Shown here: positions 10,845 through 23,224 of the stretch, piece by piece
Position numbering within the stretch: position 1 is the stretch's first letter
How the letters are laid out: every line of letters starts with the position of its first letter
Source of the DNA: Colletotrichum lupini
Taxonomy: Eukaryota > Ascomycota > Sordariomycetes > Glomerellales > Glomerellaceae
Reading direction: 5' to 3'
Length of the DNA stretch: 64,000 bases
Assembly: GCF_023278565.1 (NCBI RefSeq)
Contig: NC_064673.1
Coordinates: 2,170,001-2,234,000 of the forward strand
Notes under the pieces: generated by a model
Seen by the model: the letters and a program-made list of their open reading frames with translations, nothing else
What the model was told of the DNA's origin: nothing
Database searches by the model: none
Position numbers and translations under genes: made by a program

Positions 10845-13800
10845 ATTGGGCGATGAAAAGCTTTCGGCGTTAAGGAGTTTCGAAAAGAGTGAGACGAAAG
10901 AGGCTTGTTGGCTCTTTAATAAGTTCTTGGAGAAATCTGCCACGGGGGGGCGTTTGTTGTCGCACGCAAGTCGGTGGTGAAATATGTCTTAGATGCGCGT
11001 GGAAGAGAGGAGAGACACGGGGCGTTAAACAAGTCCTTTTTTCTTTTCTTCTCCCCTCCAAAGAGTCGTGGCAATAATCCTTCAACCACGGCCTTTTCCT
11101 GAAACGGAAATCGCAGCGTGATGGGGAGAAGGAAGAAAAGGCGAATCACTTGAGGCACTCAAAATAACCTTCCAGTCTGCGCCGCAGGATCGGGTGGGAA
11201 GTTTTCTGCAATGCGTGCTGCAATGGGACGGACAAGAGCGGGGCGACGAAAGGGAAAGCTGGGAGACGTCCGAGCTCGCAGATTATCTTCGGAACACAAC
11301 CAGATCCGTGTGCGAGAAGGGTGGCTTGTACAACGATGAACGCAAGCCTGGAACCCAAGCTGGCTCAGACAGTCGAGCGCCAAAGCGAAGGAGAAGAGTT
11401 GCGGGTGGTTACACGGGCACTGTGCGCACCGCAGGCGGCAGAAGCAAACAAGTTCAGATTCTGCAGTTTGATACGCTGAGCGTCGTCCCGGGAAGCGAGA
11501 AGCCCTGGGCTCATCTGACTTGATCAGCAATTTGTCGTGATTCAGACATTCCGATTGTGTGGGAGAGAACAATGGAAACCTACATGATGCAGGCGGCGCG
11601 GAACGAGGATGAGGGAGAAGCCACCCAACCGGTATTAGGGCGTTATCGTACGAGGAGTAAGCAAGATCTCTTCGCCAATCGAGACTCTTTGTGCGGAAAC
11701 TGAGAGCGCAAAAGCTTAAATTTGCTTAAGGGAAAATTGACATATCTCATCATCACGGAGCACGAAGCCATTCTTATGTACATTGGCAGAGAAGCCTTCA
11801 CCGGCACTTGAGTATCACCAATCCTGGCGGGGAAAAGAAATCATAGAACAGAGGGAAAAGCGAGAAATGTTGACACTTGTTGAGCGGACGCAGGGAGAGA
11901 AAGGGAGGCTGTAATATCGACTCCCTATTGGCTCGACCGAAAGTTAATAATCAGCCAGATCGACGAATCTAACAACCTTGAACGGGGCCCCTCCCCTGAG
12001 TTGTCTCTCCTCCCCCAGGAGCGAGTACAATGTCTTTGATTTATCACGTCTGTCTGGCTTGTGGGTTGCAAGAGTTGTCTCAGTCTGATAGCCACGCGGA
12101 TAGGAAGGCAAGCAACTTTCCGAAGCTGCGGCGGCCAATCGCGTACCGCAGTCCCAGACAAATCGATTTGATCTGGCGTTAGTCACTAGTCGGGGATGTC
12201 GGGGGGTTGGCCGGCACAAGAAGAAACGAGGATGGCGTGCTAGTGACACCTTGCCTCGTGGTTTGGCACGCTGAGAAAGTGAATCAACGCACTTCGCCAC
12301 GCGACAATGGGGCACTCGATGCCGTACCACCCCCCTTTTGAGTGTCATCATCTCGGCATCATCATCGATGAGACGGAGAAAAAGTCCTCGTTCCCGACCT
12401 AGACTGGGCCCCTGTTCCCGACTTGTCGATAAAAAGAAAGTAAAGAAAAGCCACAGAAAGCCTAGCGCTTGAGACAATAGACCGGAACGCGAAATGGGGG
12501 CGCTCTGGTTGGCAGGAGATAAAGTCTTGAACCCGTGAAGTCGACATTAGGATCCTTGGCCGTTGAGGGACGCATTCCAGTCAAGCCCACATGTCATATA
12601 TCAACTAGTGGGATGAAGTTGAATGGGCCACACATGCCGTGCCGCCATAGTTTGATCATTGACCGGATCATTCGGTATGCGATTCGGCCTAGCCGTCTCA
12701 GACACAACTTGTGCCCGACAATCTCCTGTGGTCGCACACATCCATGGGTAGATCCAGCCACAGGCCTCCCGATGTGGTTGTGCCGAGGGGCCCCGCAATC
12801 GGGCGAGCCCTGAAAGTGGAACCCCGTCCGGAATGTGTCATGAGGGCGGGACGGGAGGCGCCTCCGTTAGCGGTCAGATGTTTATGCCTCTCGTCGACTA
12901 GAGTCTCCCAGAGTAGTCATGTCTTGTCAGCAACACGCCGCGAGGCTTGCTTCCTTGATTGTGTTCAACGTGTCGAAAATTGTCTGGTGAACTGCTTGGA
13001 TGCACACATGCCCTCGGCTTTTCCAATGTAATCTCACATTGAGATTGAGACTGTTGGGTGTGGATGGTGACCATCACAATCCGCAAGTCGCCTTTTTACT
13101 TGTTCTCACCAACAGGAAAACACCAGCTTCTGCAATAGACCGTCTACTAACCGAATCGCGATGATATGCCCTTTTCAGAAAACAGGGCATCCCAAAATGA
13201 AGGCCAAAGTGCCATCAGAAGCCCAATAAGGCTGGTGTCAGCAACCGGCGTTAGAGTAGCATACTACCGCGCGGGTAATGTATTTTATGCGATGCAATTT
13301 AAGTAGTTGCCAACCTTAGAAGTCAATTCCGCTTTCTGTGGGCCATTATAGTTGCTCCGAGGCGGGAAACATCCTAGCAAAGAGCCGATCTGTGGAGAGC
13401 CTGCAGGTACCGTCGCAATGGCATCGAAAGACATCGGATGCCGCCGGCTAGATCCTAGCCATACTGTACCAAGGCAGATAACTTTGCTGAATAGCTGTGC
13501 GGAGATCTGGAGAGCCGCCCCTCACTCGGACCACAATCGCTTCTAGATTTGCTTGCAACCTTCCGTGATGAGCTGTCAACAGCCTAATTGTCTCCACGTA
13601 TAGGACCACTGTTGGTTGCGCTTTGTAACAATTTGATCAGCTATTGAGGGCTTTTCGACCTGCCAACGGATATCTGACCATTGCTAGACGGAATCAAACT
13701 GTATCCGAAAAGTTCAATCACTCTTGAGGGTTCGAAAGTGATTGGTATAAATACATGACACAGTTCACGGACGAAATCGAGAGACACACCCACATTGCAT

Positions 13801-13912
13801 TCAAACACATGATTCGTCTTCTCCCAACGACAAACTTGACGCCAAACTTTCAAAATAATTTAAGCCTTGAATCTCTCAATCTTACTTTGGACACCCTCTC
13901 CAAGCGATTATC
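10845..13912. other. Intergenic, about 3 kb without a supported gene
   Basis: This contains the promoter of the SnoaL-like gene at its left end and that of the small secreted protein at its right end. Open frames up to 177 codons (for example minus strand near 11.9-12.5 kb) are arginine/serine-rich, without domains or coherent splice patterns, and look like noise. No TA-rich repeat block is present. Confidence 0.45.
13746..13753 (+). promoter_or_regulatory. TATA box candidate
   Basis: The sequence tataaata lies about 160 bp before the ATG at 13913 of the small secreted protein. It is a good match to the TATA consensus and implies a 5' UTR of roughly 100-130 bases. Confidence 0.55.
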
Positions 13913-14236
13913 ATGCAGTTCACCATCGCCACCCTCATTGTTCTCGCCAGCGGCGCAGCCGCTCAATTCTGCGGCGTCGTCACATCACCTGTGCAAAGCT
14001 ATGTTCCGTGCACATTGGAACAATATCCCGTGATGGATGCCGAATGCACGGCAATTGGCGGCACAGTATCTGGCCACAACCAAGAGAGTGGAGATGCTCG
14101 GTCCAACTGCATCACGTACTGCAACAACGTTCCCACCGGCGGACACGACACGACCGGTAACATCCTTGGCCGTCACAGCTATCACGTCTACGTTGTCGAC
14201 TCGTGCACTAGCTGTGGCTACTGCGGCGCTCTGTAA
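13913..14236 (+). CDS. Small cysteine-rich secreted protein (effector-like)
   Basis: A single exon of 107 aa. The signal peptide is clear (MQFTIATLIVLASGAAA, cleavage before QFCGV). The mature part is about 90 residues with eight cysteines: QFCGV, VPCTL, AECTA, SNCITYC and SCTSCGYCG. That is enough for four disulfides, with three cysteines clustered near the C-terminus. No enzyme domain is recognised. Size, secretion and cysteine content match what fungal effector screens select, but saprotrophs also make such proteins, so a host-directed role is only a possibility. A TATA box lies upstream and no intron is needed. Confidence 0.8.
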   Translation: MQFTIATLIVLASGAAAQFCGVVTSPVQSYVPCTLEQYPVMDAECTAIGGTVSGHNQESGDARSNCITYCNNVPTGGHDTTGNILGRHSYHVYVVDSCTSCGYCGAL

Positions 14237-14675
14237 AGGATGTCCACCAGATAATAAATCGATCAAAAGACGAGAGCAGCCACGCTACTTAGGTGACGAA
14301 AGAGGAAACAGGCTGGGTTCCGCGTGAGGTTACATGTACGCATAAGAGGGCTGGGAAGATGGCAGGTCCTGGCGCTCATATTTCAGTATTATCTACTTTA
14401 TCAAGATTCAAATAAGACCCTGTAAATTTCAAGGCATTACATCATACGAGAGCTACCGCAAATGGTGAAGTTGTCTCCGCTTGCAGACCGTACTAGAACT
14501 TAACAGGTTCCAAAGCGCTCGTTTGCTCATTGTGTGATGACAGCAAATTATCAAATATGCAGTACAGCTCGAAGACTGCTTGGTCCACACCCGGAGGCTT
14601 GATAACACTGACTTTGCGGACGGGATCAGGTGCGCAAATGCTTCTGGCATACCCAGAACACCATTCGTGGTGATT
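14237..14675. other. Convergent intergenic region
   Basis: This lies between the stop of the small secreted protein and the stop of the P450. Nothing recognisable besides 3' flanking sequence. Confidence 0.4.
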
Positions 14676-16425
14676 CTAGTTGCCTGCCATCCTCGACTTC
14701 ACCTTGACGTGGAAGTTCTTAGGCTTGACGAACCATGCGTTGCGTGTTTTCCAGGCACCTCTTGGTGTAGCAGCCGCACCTTCAAGCTTGAAGTCAAAGT
14801 CCCGGATAAGTCGAGGAATGAGCTTGGACATTTCCAAGATAGACACATTCTTGCCAAGGCATGTGCGTGATCCCAGCCCAAACTGGAAGACGGTTCATGT
14901 TAGATATCACATGCCCCAAGAGAGTTAGGTAACCATAAGAAAACGGGGGTTCATCTTACAGGCATCCAGTTTCTGTTCATCACGGAGATCCTTTCTTCAT
15001 TCTCAATCAGCCAACGATCGGGGTTGAATTTCTCGGCATCGTCTCCGAAAATGGCTGTGTTTCTGTGGTGGACCCAGCTGTTGATTCCAACGACGGACTA
15101 TCAAGAACGGTTGAATGGTTAGTGATCACCAGTTGAGGACTGAGAACATGGGAAGCATTGACTCACTCCAGCCGGAAAGAAACGCTCGCCGATGGTAGCA
15201 CCGCCCTCGGGAACAATGCGCTCGAGCGGCAGGCCCACAGCTGGATGGACGCGCAAAGCCTCCTTGATCACTGCTTGAAGATACGGCATTTTCTGGCTTT
15301 CTTTGAAACTCGGTGCTTGAGACAGCTCGCCGCGACTGGTGAAGTCTGCAATCTCCTCGCGAAGCTTCGCCAAGGCATCAGGGCTCTTGAGCAAGTGGTA
15401 AACAATGGCTGAGATGCTGATACCTGTCGTGTCTGACCCGGCAAAGACATTGCTGGCGCAGCCGATGAGAAGATGCCAGTTGGTGAACTCAGTGGGGTTG
15501 CTGGAGTGCTTGGCCAGGAATTTGGTGAGGAACGTCTCTCCAACAGCAGCGCCGTCTTCGGCACCTTTGACCTCGATGACCGTCTTTGGAGAAGCTCGCT
15601 CCTCCTCAATGGTCTGCGCCGTAAAGTCTATGACATACATCATCTTCGCTCCCATGCCAAGACGCTTTGTGATGCCGGTAACCAGTGGTGCAATGTACAT
15701 ATGCACGGAAGGAAAGATACCAGTCAAGCTCGAGTATACCAAGCTCTTATTGATGTTATCAATGACCTGTGCAATGTCTTCGCCACGATCCAGGAAGCCG
15801 AGACGCTTTCCGTAGGTCATCATTGCGACAGCATCAAAGGCGAAGCACTGGAACCAATGTCCGATGTCTACTGTAGAGCCAGCCTTGGCAAACTCTGAAA
15901 GACGTTGAGAAAAGAGAGCACCGCAATCATCCACGTATGGCTCGTAGTTCACAAGAGACGTCATTGAATACGCGTTGGTGTAGAACCGTCTGCTGTGAGC
16001 ATGACGCTGTATCGAGCGATCCGAAAATACGTCCCATTGATCCTCATTCGGCTGGAACGGGATGTACCATTCTGACTTCTGGAATTGCGTACCATGGCCA
16101 TAGACAGTCTTGAGGGCTTCCGCGTCGTTGATACTGTATCGGTTCGGGCCGTAGCGGACGATGGGCCCTGGCGAGAAAGGATAAACTTTAGTACATATAC
16201 TCCTTGCTGTCGCTTGACGCTCTTACCGTATTGTTCGTGTAGTTCTTGGTTGACCTTCTCAAATTTTCCCTGTTTAAGGCGATGAAAATACCAAAAGTCT
16301 GTGTAGCGAGCCAGCAAAGGTCCGGGCACCGATCGTAGGGGGGAGCGAAGCCACTGAACAAAGGAGACAAGGATCTGGGCAAGGAGGGCAAAGCCTGCAA
16401 ATGCCAATAAGAGTTGGGTATTCAT
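14676..16425 (-). CDS. Cytochrome P450 monooxygenase (pisatin-demethylase-like group)
   Basis: Four exons (16425-16227, 16167-15167, 15097-14960, 14882-14676; introns 59, 69 and 77 bp) give 514 aa, a standard microsomal P450 length. The N-terminal membrane anchor is TQLLLAFAGFALLAQILVSF, followed by the proline hinge (RSVPGPLLAR). Diagnostic motifs follow in order: I-helix AGSDTTG, K-helix ExxR in KEALRVHP, NPDRW for the PERF region, and heme loop FGLGSRTCLG with the Cys thiolate ligand. The N-terminal pattern (YGPNRYSINDAEALKTVYG) resembles CYP families grouped with pisatin demethylase. It should be an ER-bound, NADPH-P450-reductase-dependent oxidase of a small hydrophobic substrate; the substrate cannot be read from sequence. 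An ATG 41 codons upstream is in frame but would put another hydrophobic stretch before the anchor, so 16425 is preferred. Confidence 0.92.
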
Positions 16426-18436
16426 CGTAAAGATGCTCGTATAAATTATGAGGAAGATAGATAGGCAGATGAAAAGCTCAATATTGATTGATAGAGCAGA
16501 CAATTGGCGTGAGAGCTGGTCTCGAGCATTCCTCGAAAGCAGATGCACGAGAATGATGGGCTTTTATAGCGGAAGAGTCATCGCATTTACCCATCCTATT
16601 TGAGACGAACCGACTCCGTCATGGATTGTCAGACATGTACGCAATCAATCCGCAGCGTCTTGAAGTTGAAGATGTAAAGGCGTACGGCTTACAACTATCA
16701 TTGGTGCATGGTATGGGACGAGTCATAGGCGATCTTAGAATGCTAGGCTATGGAGACACTCTCGGGACCGAAACCTTGTTCAAAGTGTCGAATAGCGTGG
16801 GTCGAAATAGTAAGGCATCCTCCTTGCCCGCTATGCATGGACACCCAAGTGGATCAGCATATGTAATATGCGACCCCAAGGCGGGTAGAAGCGTCAATCG
16901 TGGATAGTCGGACTGGTATCTCATATGGATACTGGAGGATTTTTCTTGAGTCAATTGACAGGACTACCTGCGCAGGATCCATCCACAAAAACCAATAATC
17001 GGAATGAAAGGCCTGACGGATCGCTTGAGTTCGAACATCTGGGAACTATCTGCCACGAACCTGGAGGTTCTCGGTGTCAGATGGGGGAATCGTTGATCTT
17101 GGCCGGTGTGTTTTGGGTTTTCTAGGCGGCGGGACTCGGGGATGAAAACTGTCCGAGACCGGCGTCCGCCCCGCAATGAGATGCATCAGCCAGCTTGCGG
17201 CCGGCCGCGGAGACGCAACGGGAGTGGAGTATCGCGGTGTTTGATTAAGCCGTTGACCGTGATGGCGTACGGCCAATCTTCAAGGCTACGAGACGGTGAG
17301 TTTGTTAAGCTATCTCCTATGCCCCCGACACTTGCATCCGTCGTCCAGTGTCTTCAGCTCAACAGACACTAATTGAGTACCAAACGGCGATTGCTCGCCT
17401 GTCTCAGGCTCAATGTGATAAATGAAATGGGCTTTCCCAGCGATTGCAGCAATTTACTTCACCTGCGTCTACCTTGTTTATGTGCATGTAGTGATGATCA
17501 AAGAGAGAACATGCATTTTGCTGGAACGGGGAACTTTTCTTTCAATGTGACAGTTGCAGCATACGGGTGTTTTGTGAGTAGAAAGTCTTGGCTCTTCCCA
17601 TGTTAACAAGACCGATGTCTCGACATAAGGTCTGGGCCTTGACACGGGCAAATGTATGCAGAGTGACGTAAAAATGCAGGATAATTTCCCGTTGCCTACC
17701 TGACGAAAGATTCATGGGAAGACAGATTCAATTGTTTCGTGCTACCGTCACGCTAGATGCCATTGCAAGCAGGTTCTTTGAATCTTGTCTCTCTTAAGAC
17801 GTGAGCGTCATGAAGTAGTCCGAGACTACCTTATTTAACCGCAAGGTCGCGTTCACTTAATATAGTAAAAAACGGCACCCAACTCATCTCAGAAGACCCC
17901 CAAACCTTGATTCCCTACGTTTTCCATCTCCTATTAAATGCATGTAAGTCGGTTTAAAGATCGCCGTTGATACGCCGCCCTTGTCTTAGTTGCGAGTTGC
18001 CCGTACTCTAGAGTAAGTGGGCTAACTCGGTCTTTATGCCGACCTAAACCCGCAAAGTCCACCAGCCATTCTTGCCAAACACATTTCACATTCGGCGTTG
18101 GAAGCTATGATTATGACAGAGTCAAAGAATGGAATGAGCGGAACAGCTTGCACTCGCGCACCAATGTGACAGGGTCACTCATATGCACCTCGAAAACGCA
18201 GTCTCGTGATTCAATGTCGATCCTCGAATTTATAACCAACCAGACTCCGCGCACACAAATCCTCAAAGCTGTAGCCGACAACCCGCATCAGCAGCGCCTC
18301 CACCTTGTTCAACTGTATCCTTCGCCGAAACTTGTAGGTGACGATAAGCCATCATGTAAACAACATAAATCACAATTTGTAGGTTTGATATAAGTGCACT
18401 GTGACATCAGTCGCTATTATATTTGCGCCATTTCCT
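16426..18436. other. Intergenic, about 2 kb without a supported gene
   Basis: The right part is downstream of the cupredoxin gene and the left part is the P450 promoter. Small open frames have no domain signature. Around 17.9-18.05 kb there are pyrimidine-rich strings and splice-like words, but no coding frame connects them. Confidence 0.4.
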
Positions 18437-19134
18437 TTACACAACAGGCGGAACAGCCAAATTTGAAGGAATCCTGCCCGCAGAACCACCAGCCACATTC
18501 TTGGCAGGGACGTTCATCTGTGATCCCTTGGCGGCCATCTTGTACGCTTGGACATCGGCGTCCGCCTTCCTGGTGGGTTGTTAGTGTTGTCAAATTTGGA
18601 GGGTGGATAAGCCAGGGCTTTCTTACGGGTTAATGATCATGACCATGCCAAGCTGGCAGTGCATGCCTTGAGCGCAGTACATGAGCATGGGCTCGGTGTT
18701 CTCGACCTGCACGTTGAAAGTCCCGACCGGAGAGCCGTCTGTAACTCCCGGGATAAAACCAGAATGAACGCCATTCGGCATCGTATCCTGGAGAGGGTTA
18801 CACGGGGCCTGGGTGTTCGCGGCCTGAGTGACGGTATGGTTGTTGGGCCAGAACTGGAACTGAACAATGTCTCCAGGGTTTGCCTTTACGACCTCAGGAT
18901 AGAAGAGCAGAGACTTCTCACGAGTCGGGCTACCGACGACAACGGGGATGACCTTGGGCGTCGGGGGAGCGGGGCCCGGCGCAGGTGGTGCCTGACGCTC
19001 TATCGAAGATGTGAGCCACGAGCTACGAAAATATAGTTTTGTGGTGTAAGCGAGAAATACTTACCATTGAGAGCGGCGGCCAAGGAGCCTCCTATAAAGG
19101 CGGAGAGATAGACGGCGACGATGCTGAACTTCAT
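18437..19134 (-). CDS. Secreted cupredoxin (plastocyanin-like domain)
   Basis: Three exons (19134-19065, 18999-18627, 18569-18437) give 191 aa. The signal peptide is MKFSIVAVYLSAFIGGSLAA. A Pro-rich linker (APPAPGPAPPTPK) leads into one cupredoxin domain: VVVGSPTREKSLLFYPE, VKANPGDIVQFQFWPNNHTV with the first Cu-ligand His, then MLMYCAQGMHCQLGMVM supplying Cys, His and Met. The type-1 (blue copper) ligand set therefore looks complete. Fungal secreted single-domain cupredoxins are often annotated 'extracellular serine-rich' or plastocyanin-like; their roles are mostly unknown. The tail is Ala/Gly/Pro-rich and lacks a strong GPI signal. It is the second copper-type secreted protein in the window, with the BIM1-like one at 3.8 kb. 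Confidence 0.85.
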
Positions 19135-20327
19135 CTTGGATACTTTGACACTCGATGATCCTGTACGGATTACTGGCTGACACGGCTGAGACGAGGAGAC
19201 GCTGCTTCAATACGAAGACACTGAAAACACTGCAGAGGACGATGATCTGCAGGAGAGGGGCAGAGGACTCTATGATATTTAAACTAACCATTACAGCATG
19301 CAGGATCTCAAACTATCAGCACCTTCGGGACATGCACGGCGACACCACTCATCCACTAATACGAACCTTTTCTCTCTTAACCTTCCGCACTGGGCAAGCT
19401 TCTCCCGATCATGAGACCGCGTAGACTTAAAATCGCACAATTGGAGTATTCGAGTTGCCGTGATCAGCAGGGGTAGCAGCGAAGCTTGGGCATCTCGAAA
19501 GATGAGATGACCCGAGTTGTCCAATGAGAGGTGTCGGATCCCTCAAACGTGACATGTTTCGTTTCTTCGGCCGCACTGCATACCGAAGCATGCTTAGAAA
19601 TTGGCACCGAAGAAAAAAGGCGGATTAAACATTAATTAGAAGAGGGGGGATATCATCTCGCGCTTCTTGGCCAGGAGGGGAGAGGCCGGTCAATCAAGAA
19701 GCTGTCTCCTCGTGTCAGGTCCTTTCGGCGTTGGGACGACAGTGACCAACAAGGGAATGAAGTTGCGGGCAACGCGGGCAACATCCAAGCTTGCCAATGA
19801 GTCGGCAGTCGGCTGGCTGAGTATGAAGTCTGGAGTTCTTTCACGATTACCAAGCTAAAGCTTGCAAACGGATGAAACGGTTGCGGCGTCGTTTCGAGAT
19901 ACTGAAAGAGGCGTGGGCCCCCGGCTGGCCCCTTCGGTCCCCCCTTGACCGTGGGGGATCTCCGAGCGTTGAAGCTGGCACTTACGGGAGATCGGCACAA
20001 ACAATTAATGGTTTGCACATATCGCTAGGGTGTTTGCGGCTCTGAGATATGTTCTTCGTCGCGCGCGGGAGACGAATTGAGTATTGTCTATTGACGTCAG
20101 GAGAGCTTTTACGCTGAAATCATCGGGAGATCGACGTCAACGGGAACGTGCGCATGGAATGATTGTGACACTTACGATTTTATTGCCCGGTTTGAGAACA
20201 GACCTCGCATACCCTTAACTATCTATAGAAAGTGCTTGGCCATTATTCCCAATTCCAAGCCGCACTATTGCATAGTGATACATGCTTAAGTCGTTAACTA
20301 CCGGAAGTTCCGGGATCTATAGTAGCT
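19135..20327. other. Intergenic, no supported gene
   Basis: This holds the cupredoxin promoter and the 3' flank of the MFS gene. Frames up to 121 codons lack domains. Confidence 0.4.
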
Positions 20328-22424
20328 CTACTTCTCCGCGTCTCCATCTCTTTTCGTCTGACCCGGAGTCTGGCCGCCTTTCGTCTTGTCCTTCTTAACG
20401 CTTTTCCACTCGATGAAGACACACCCAAAAACTGTCAAACACCCGAGAACAGTGGCAATCAGGAAGACGTTTTGGAGAGCCTTGTTGTAAGCTCCGATAA
20501 TGCCGTCGACTGAATCCGGGTAGATGCTCCGCATCGACTCCACTAGTCCGGAACCGCCCGCGTCAATGACGACTGCCGGGTTTACGTTGGGTACGTTTTG
20601 GCTCAACTCGGAGATTAGTCTCGAATGGAAGATGTTTTGAGCGACAGCCAAGAACACGGTGCCACCGAGACTTTGCAGGAAAATCAAGAGAGACGTGGCT
20701 AGGGCTACGTCACGACCTTGGAACACGGTCTGAACTGCTATCAACGTCTGCTGCCCGCCCAGACCCACGCCCACTCCTAAAAGAACAAGTGAGGCAATCC
20801 TACAGCGGTTGTTAGCATCTGGAGTGCGTTGAAAATTCGGGGCAAGTTAAAATAATACCAGAAGCCTGAACTCGTGTTTTCGTCAAACGAGTAGATCAGC
20901 CCCGTTCCGATAGAGGCGATAACAGATGAAGCGATGAGTTGCGGGACGTAGTATCCGATGTGACTTGTCTGACAATTGATCAGTATCACGGTGTAGCGAC
21001 CCAAGGATGGACAGTACATGTATTATCAACTTACCAAGAATCCAGAAAGTATTGTAGCCACTGACAAGGAAACCGATGATGCCAATAAGTCAATGCCACT
21101 CTGATAGGCAGAGTGATTCTTGACTGCTTGCAACCAGATGGGGATGTAGTACACTTCGATGAAGAGAAGTGAGAACAGAAGAAGCATAAGCCAGCAAGCA
21201 CAGGCCATAGACCTCTGGAAAAGGATGCGAAATGGGACGGTGGCTTTGTCGCCCTCGCGGAACTGGACTAGTGCCCATAAAAGGAAGCAGACCGCAAAGA
21301 GGCACCAGCACAGGATTATGCGCCAATTACTCCAGGGATATTCAGTTCCGCCCCACTGCAAGGCGAGGAGAAGACAGATAATCCAAGGTATGAGGAGCAG
21401 TGTCCCTACCAAGTCAAAGTTTGAAATAAACTCCCGCACGCTTTGTGTCTGCTTCTTCGGCGGCGTCGGTAGCTTCAGGAGGAAGAGAACCACCAGGAAG
21501 GTCACACCGCCAAGAGGAAGGTTGATCCAGAAGCACCATCCTGATGTGCGTCAGTGTCCTGCTACATCACATGATGAGGGGGTAAAAGAAGTCCTACTCC
21601 AAGTAGCCTTATCAACAAAAACGCCGCCAAGAGTCGGCGCTATGCACTGCGAGATCCCGCCCGCCGCGCCAACTGCTGCGGTGAACTGCGGGCGTCTGTG
21701 AAGAGGCACACTTCTAGCCAAAATCTGAGTCGCGATTGGATTAGTCAATAAGGTTCCGTAGAAATCGAGAAACGCCAAGCCTTGTTGGAAAGACTTACAA
21801 TGAGAGCGCCGGACATGAGTCCAGCGGCACCGACTCCGGAGATGGCTCGGCCGACAATAAGAACCACGGAGCTCGGAGCCACGGCGCAGACAATGGACCC
21901 CACCTCAAAGATGAAGAGAGCAACAAGGAAGACCCATTTGGCGTTGAACTCGGCGTACAATTTGCCGAAAAAGAGCTGGAACGAACACATGGTGAAGAGG
22001 TACGCGGAGCCATACCACGCTACATCCGGTAAAGACTCAAACTCGGATGTGATTACCGGGATCGCAGTTCCCAAGATTGAGCGATCCTAGATGAGGATGG
22101 GTGCTGTCAGCCATGTGTTGCATCGACAGGGAGACACAATGCCCCAGAAAGCAATTGACACGTACAAGTCCAAAGCACAAAACCGCAAGGAATAGGCCAA
22201 TTGTGATGATGGCCAGGCTCGCACCAGTGGGATACTCTTCTGCGGTGGCATCTTGGGCTGGAGAGGTCTTCTCTAGTTCTGCATCGCTGAACTTCTCTCC
22301 ACTCGTTCGTGGTATCGAGAGTGAGGTTGTCGTTCTAGGGACACTGTTAGGTCATCAAGCCCGGAACGTGTCTCCGTAGCCCCATAGTAGCTGCAGTGTG
22401 AACCCACCTTGGTTCGACAGGCAT
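20328..22424 (-). CDS. MFS drug efflux transporter, DHA2 type (about 14 TM)
   Basis: Seven exons (22424-22408, 22334-22166, 22086-21799, 21724-21598, 21540-21035, 20968-20859, 20799-20328) give 562 aa; every intron is 57-79 bp. Key motifs: the first TM ends CFGLDRSILGTAIPVI where DHA2 members have a VALDxTIVxxAIP-type sequence, GRAISGVGAAGLMSGALI in TM4-5, and motif C plus loop (IAPTLGGVFVDKATWRWCFW then INLPLGG), split by an intron at TWR. A 14-TM layout fits the length. It should be a plasma-membrane proton antiporter for drugs, toxins or secondary metabolites. The ATG-containing first exon is only 17 bp. It is transcribed away from the Zn2Cys6 regulator, sharing an 800-bp intergenic region with a CCG/CGG palindrome, so co-control is plausible. 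Confidence 0.92.
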
Positions 22425-23224
22425 CTTCGCTGATGGTACCAATGAAATTGGTCAAATAAAGTTGCAAAGCGTGGTGTGGTTGCTTGTGCGAATGCCAAAT
22501 GTTCAATTTCTCTGCCCAGCGACTATTTTCTTAAATACAATCATTCTTCATGACTATTATGAGACTCATCGACTTTGAATCTTTCACCTTCTACACATGC
22601 AGATCCCACATCATGTTACCGGTCCGTACGGAGAATAACACGGGAGACATGTCAAAGTCAGCATGCCAAGCCGGGTTTAGCGCCAGTAGCCACACACAAA
22701 AGTCAAGATCCCTCAGCCTTAATCATCTTTAGTATTACGTGTAAAAATCACAACAAAGTCCCTAAAGCTCTGCAGATGAAGACTGAGTCCGACACACGCA
22801 ACAGGGTCAGGATCACTGGTGCTTACAGTGGATACTCGGACGCAAGAAAAAGATCTTTGGATGTTGGCGGCCGCCGTTTACAAAGGAGCTTGGGCCCAGG
22901 GCAGCAGTTTTGGTGTGAAAAGTCGGATGTCGGGGCTGAAAATGACCTCCGACGCCGTCCTCCACAACGGTGATGAAGCCAATCAAGTAGCCCCCTTACA
23001 TTCCGATAATCCATCTACGGATCTTAAGAATGCACCGGCCCCCGGACTCTTGCATGCCGTCCGTTCCATCACTCTCGAGCTCCCTCGCCCCAACATTGCC
23101 ATCTAATTCGCGCCTAACTAAAGTGCCCTTACTTTCATTCACATTTTCTGTCTCCATTTTCTGAGACGCGAATGCTCCGTAAATATCTCTAAGCTCGGGT
23201 TGTTGTTGGGAAACATTACAAACG
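22425..23224. promoter_or_regulatory. Divergent promoter region between efflux pump and Zn2Cys6 regulator
   Basis: An 800-bp gap between the ATGs of the minus-strand MFS gene and the plus-strand transcription factor. It contains the palindrome at 22623-22632. No further gene is supported; the open frames here (up to 132 codons) have no domains. Confidence 0.6.
22623..22632. promoter_or_regulatory. Palindromic CCG-N2-CGG site, candidate Zn2Cys6 operator
   Basis: The sequence tccgtacgga is a perfect 10-bp palindrome presenting CCG and CGG half-sites two bases apart. Zn2Cys6 dimers bind paired CGG triplets in direct, inverted or everted layouts. It lies about 200 bp upstream of the MFS ATG and about 590 bp from the regulator ATG. 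Chance occurrence of a 10-mer palindrome is not negligible, so this is a candidate only. Confidence 0.4.

Noticed and set aside
11944..12477. 177-codon minus-strand frame
   Set aside because: Arg/Ser-rich throughout, no domain, signal peptide or splice partner; typical chance frame in GC-balanced intergenic DNA.
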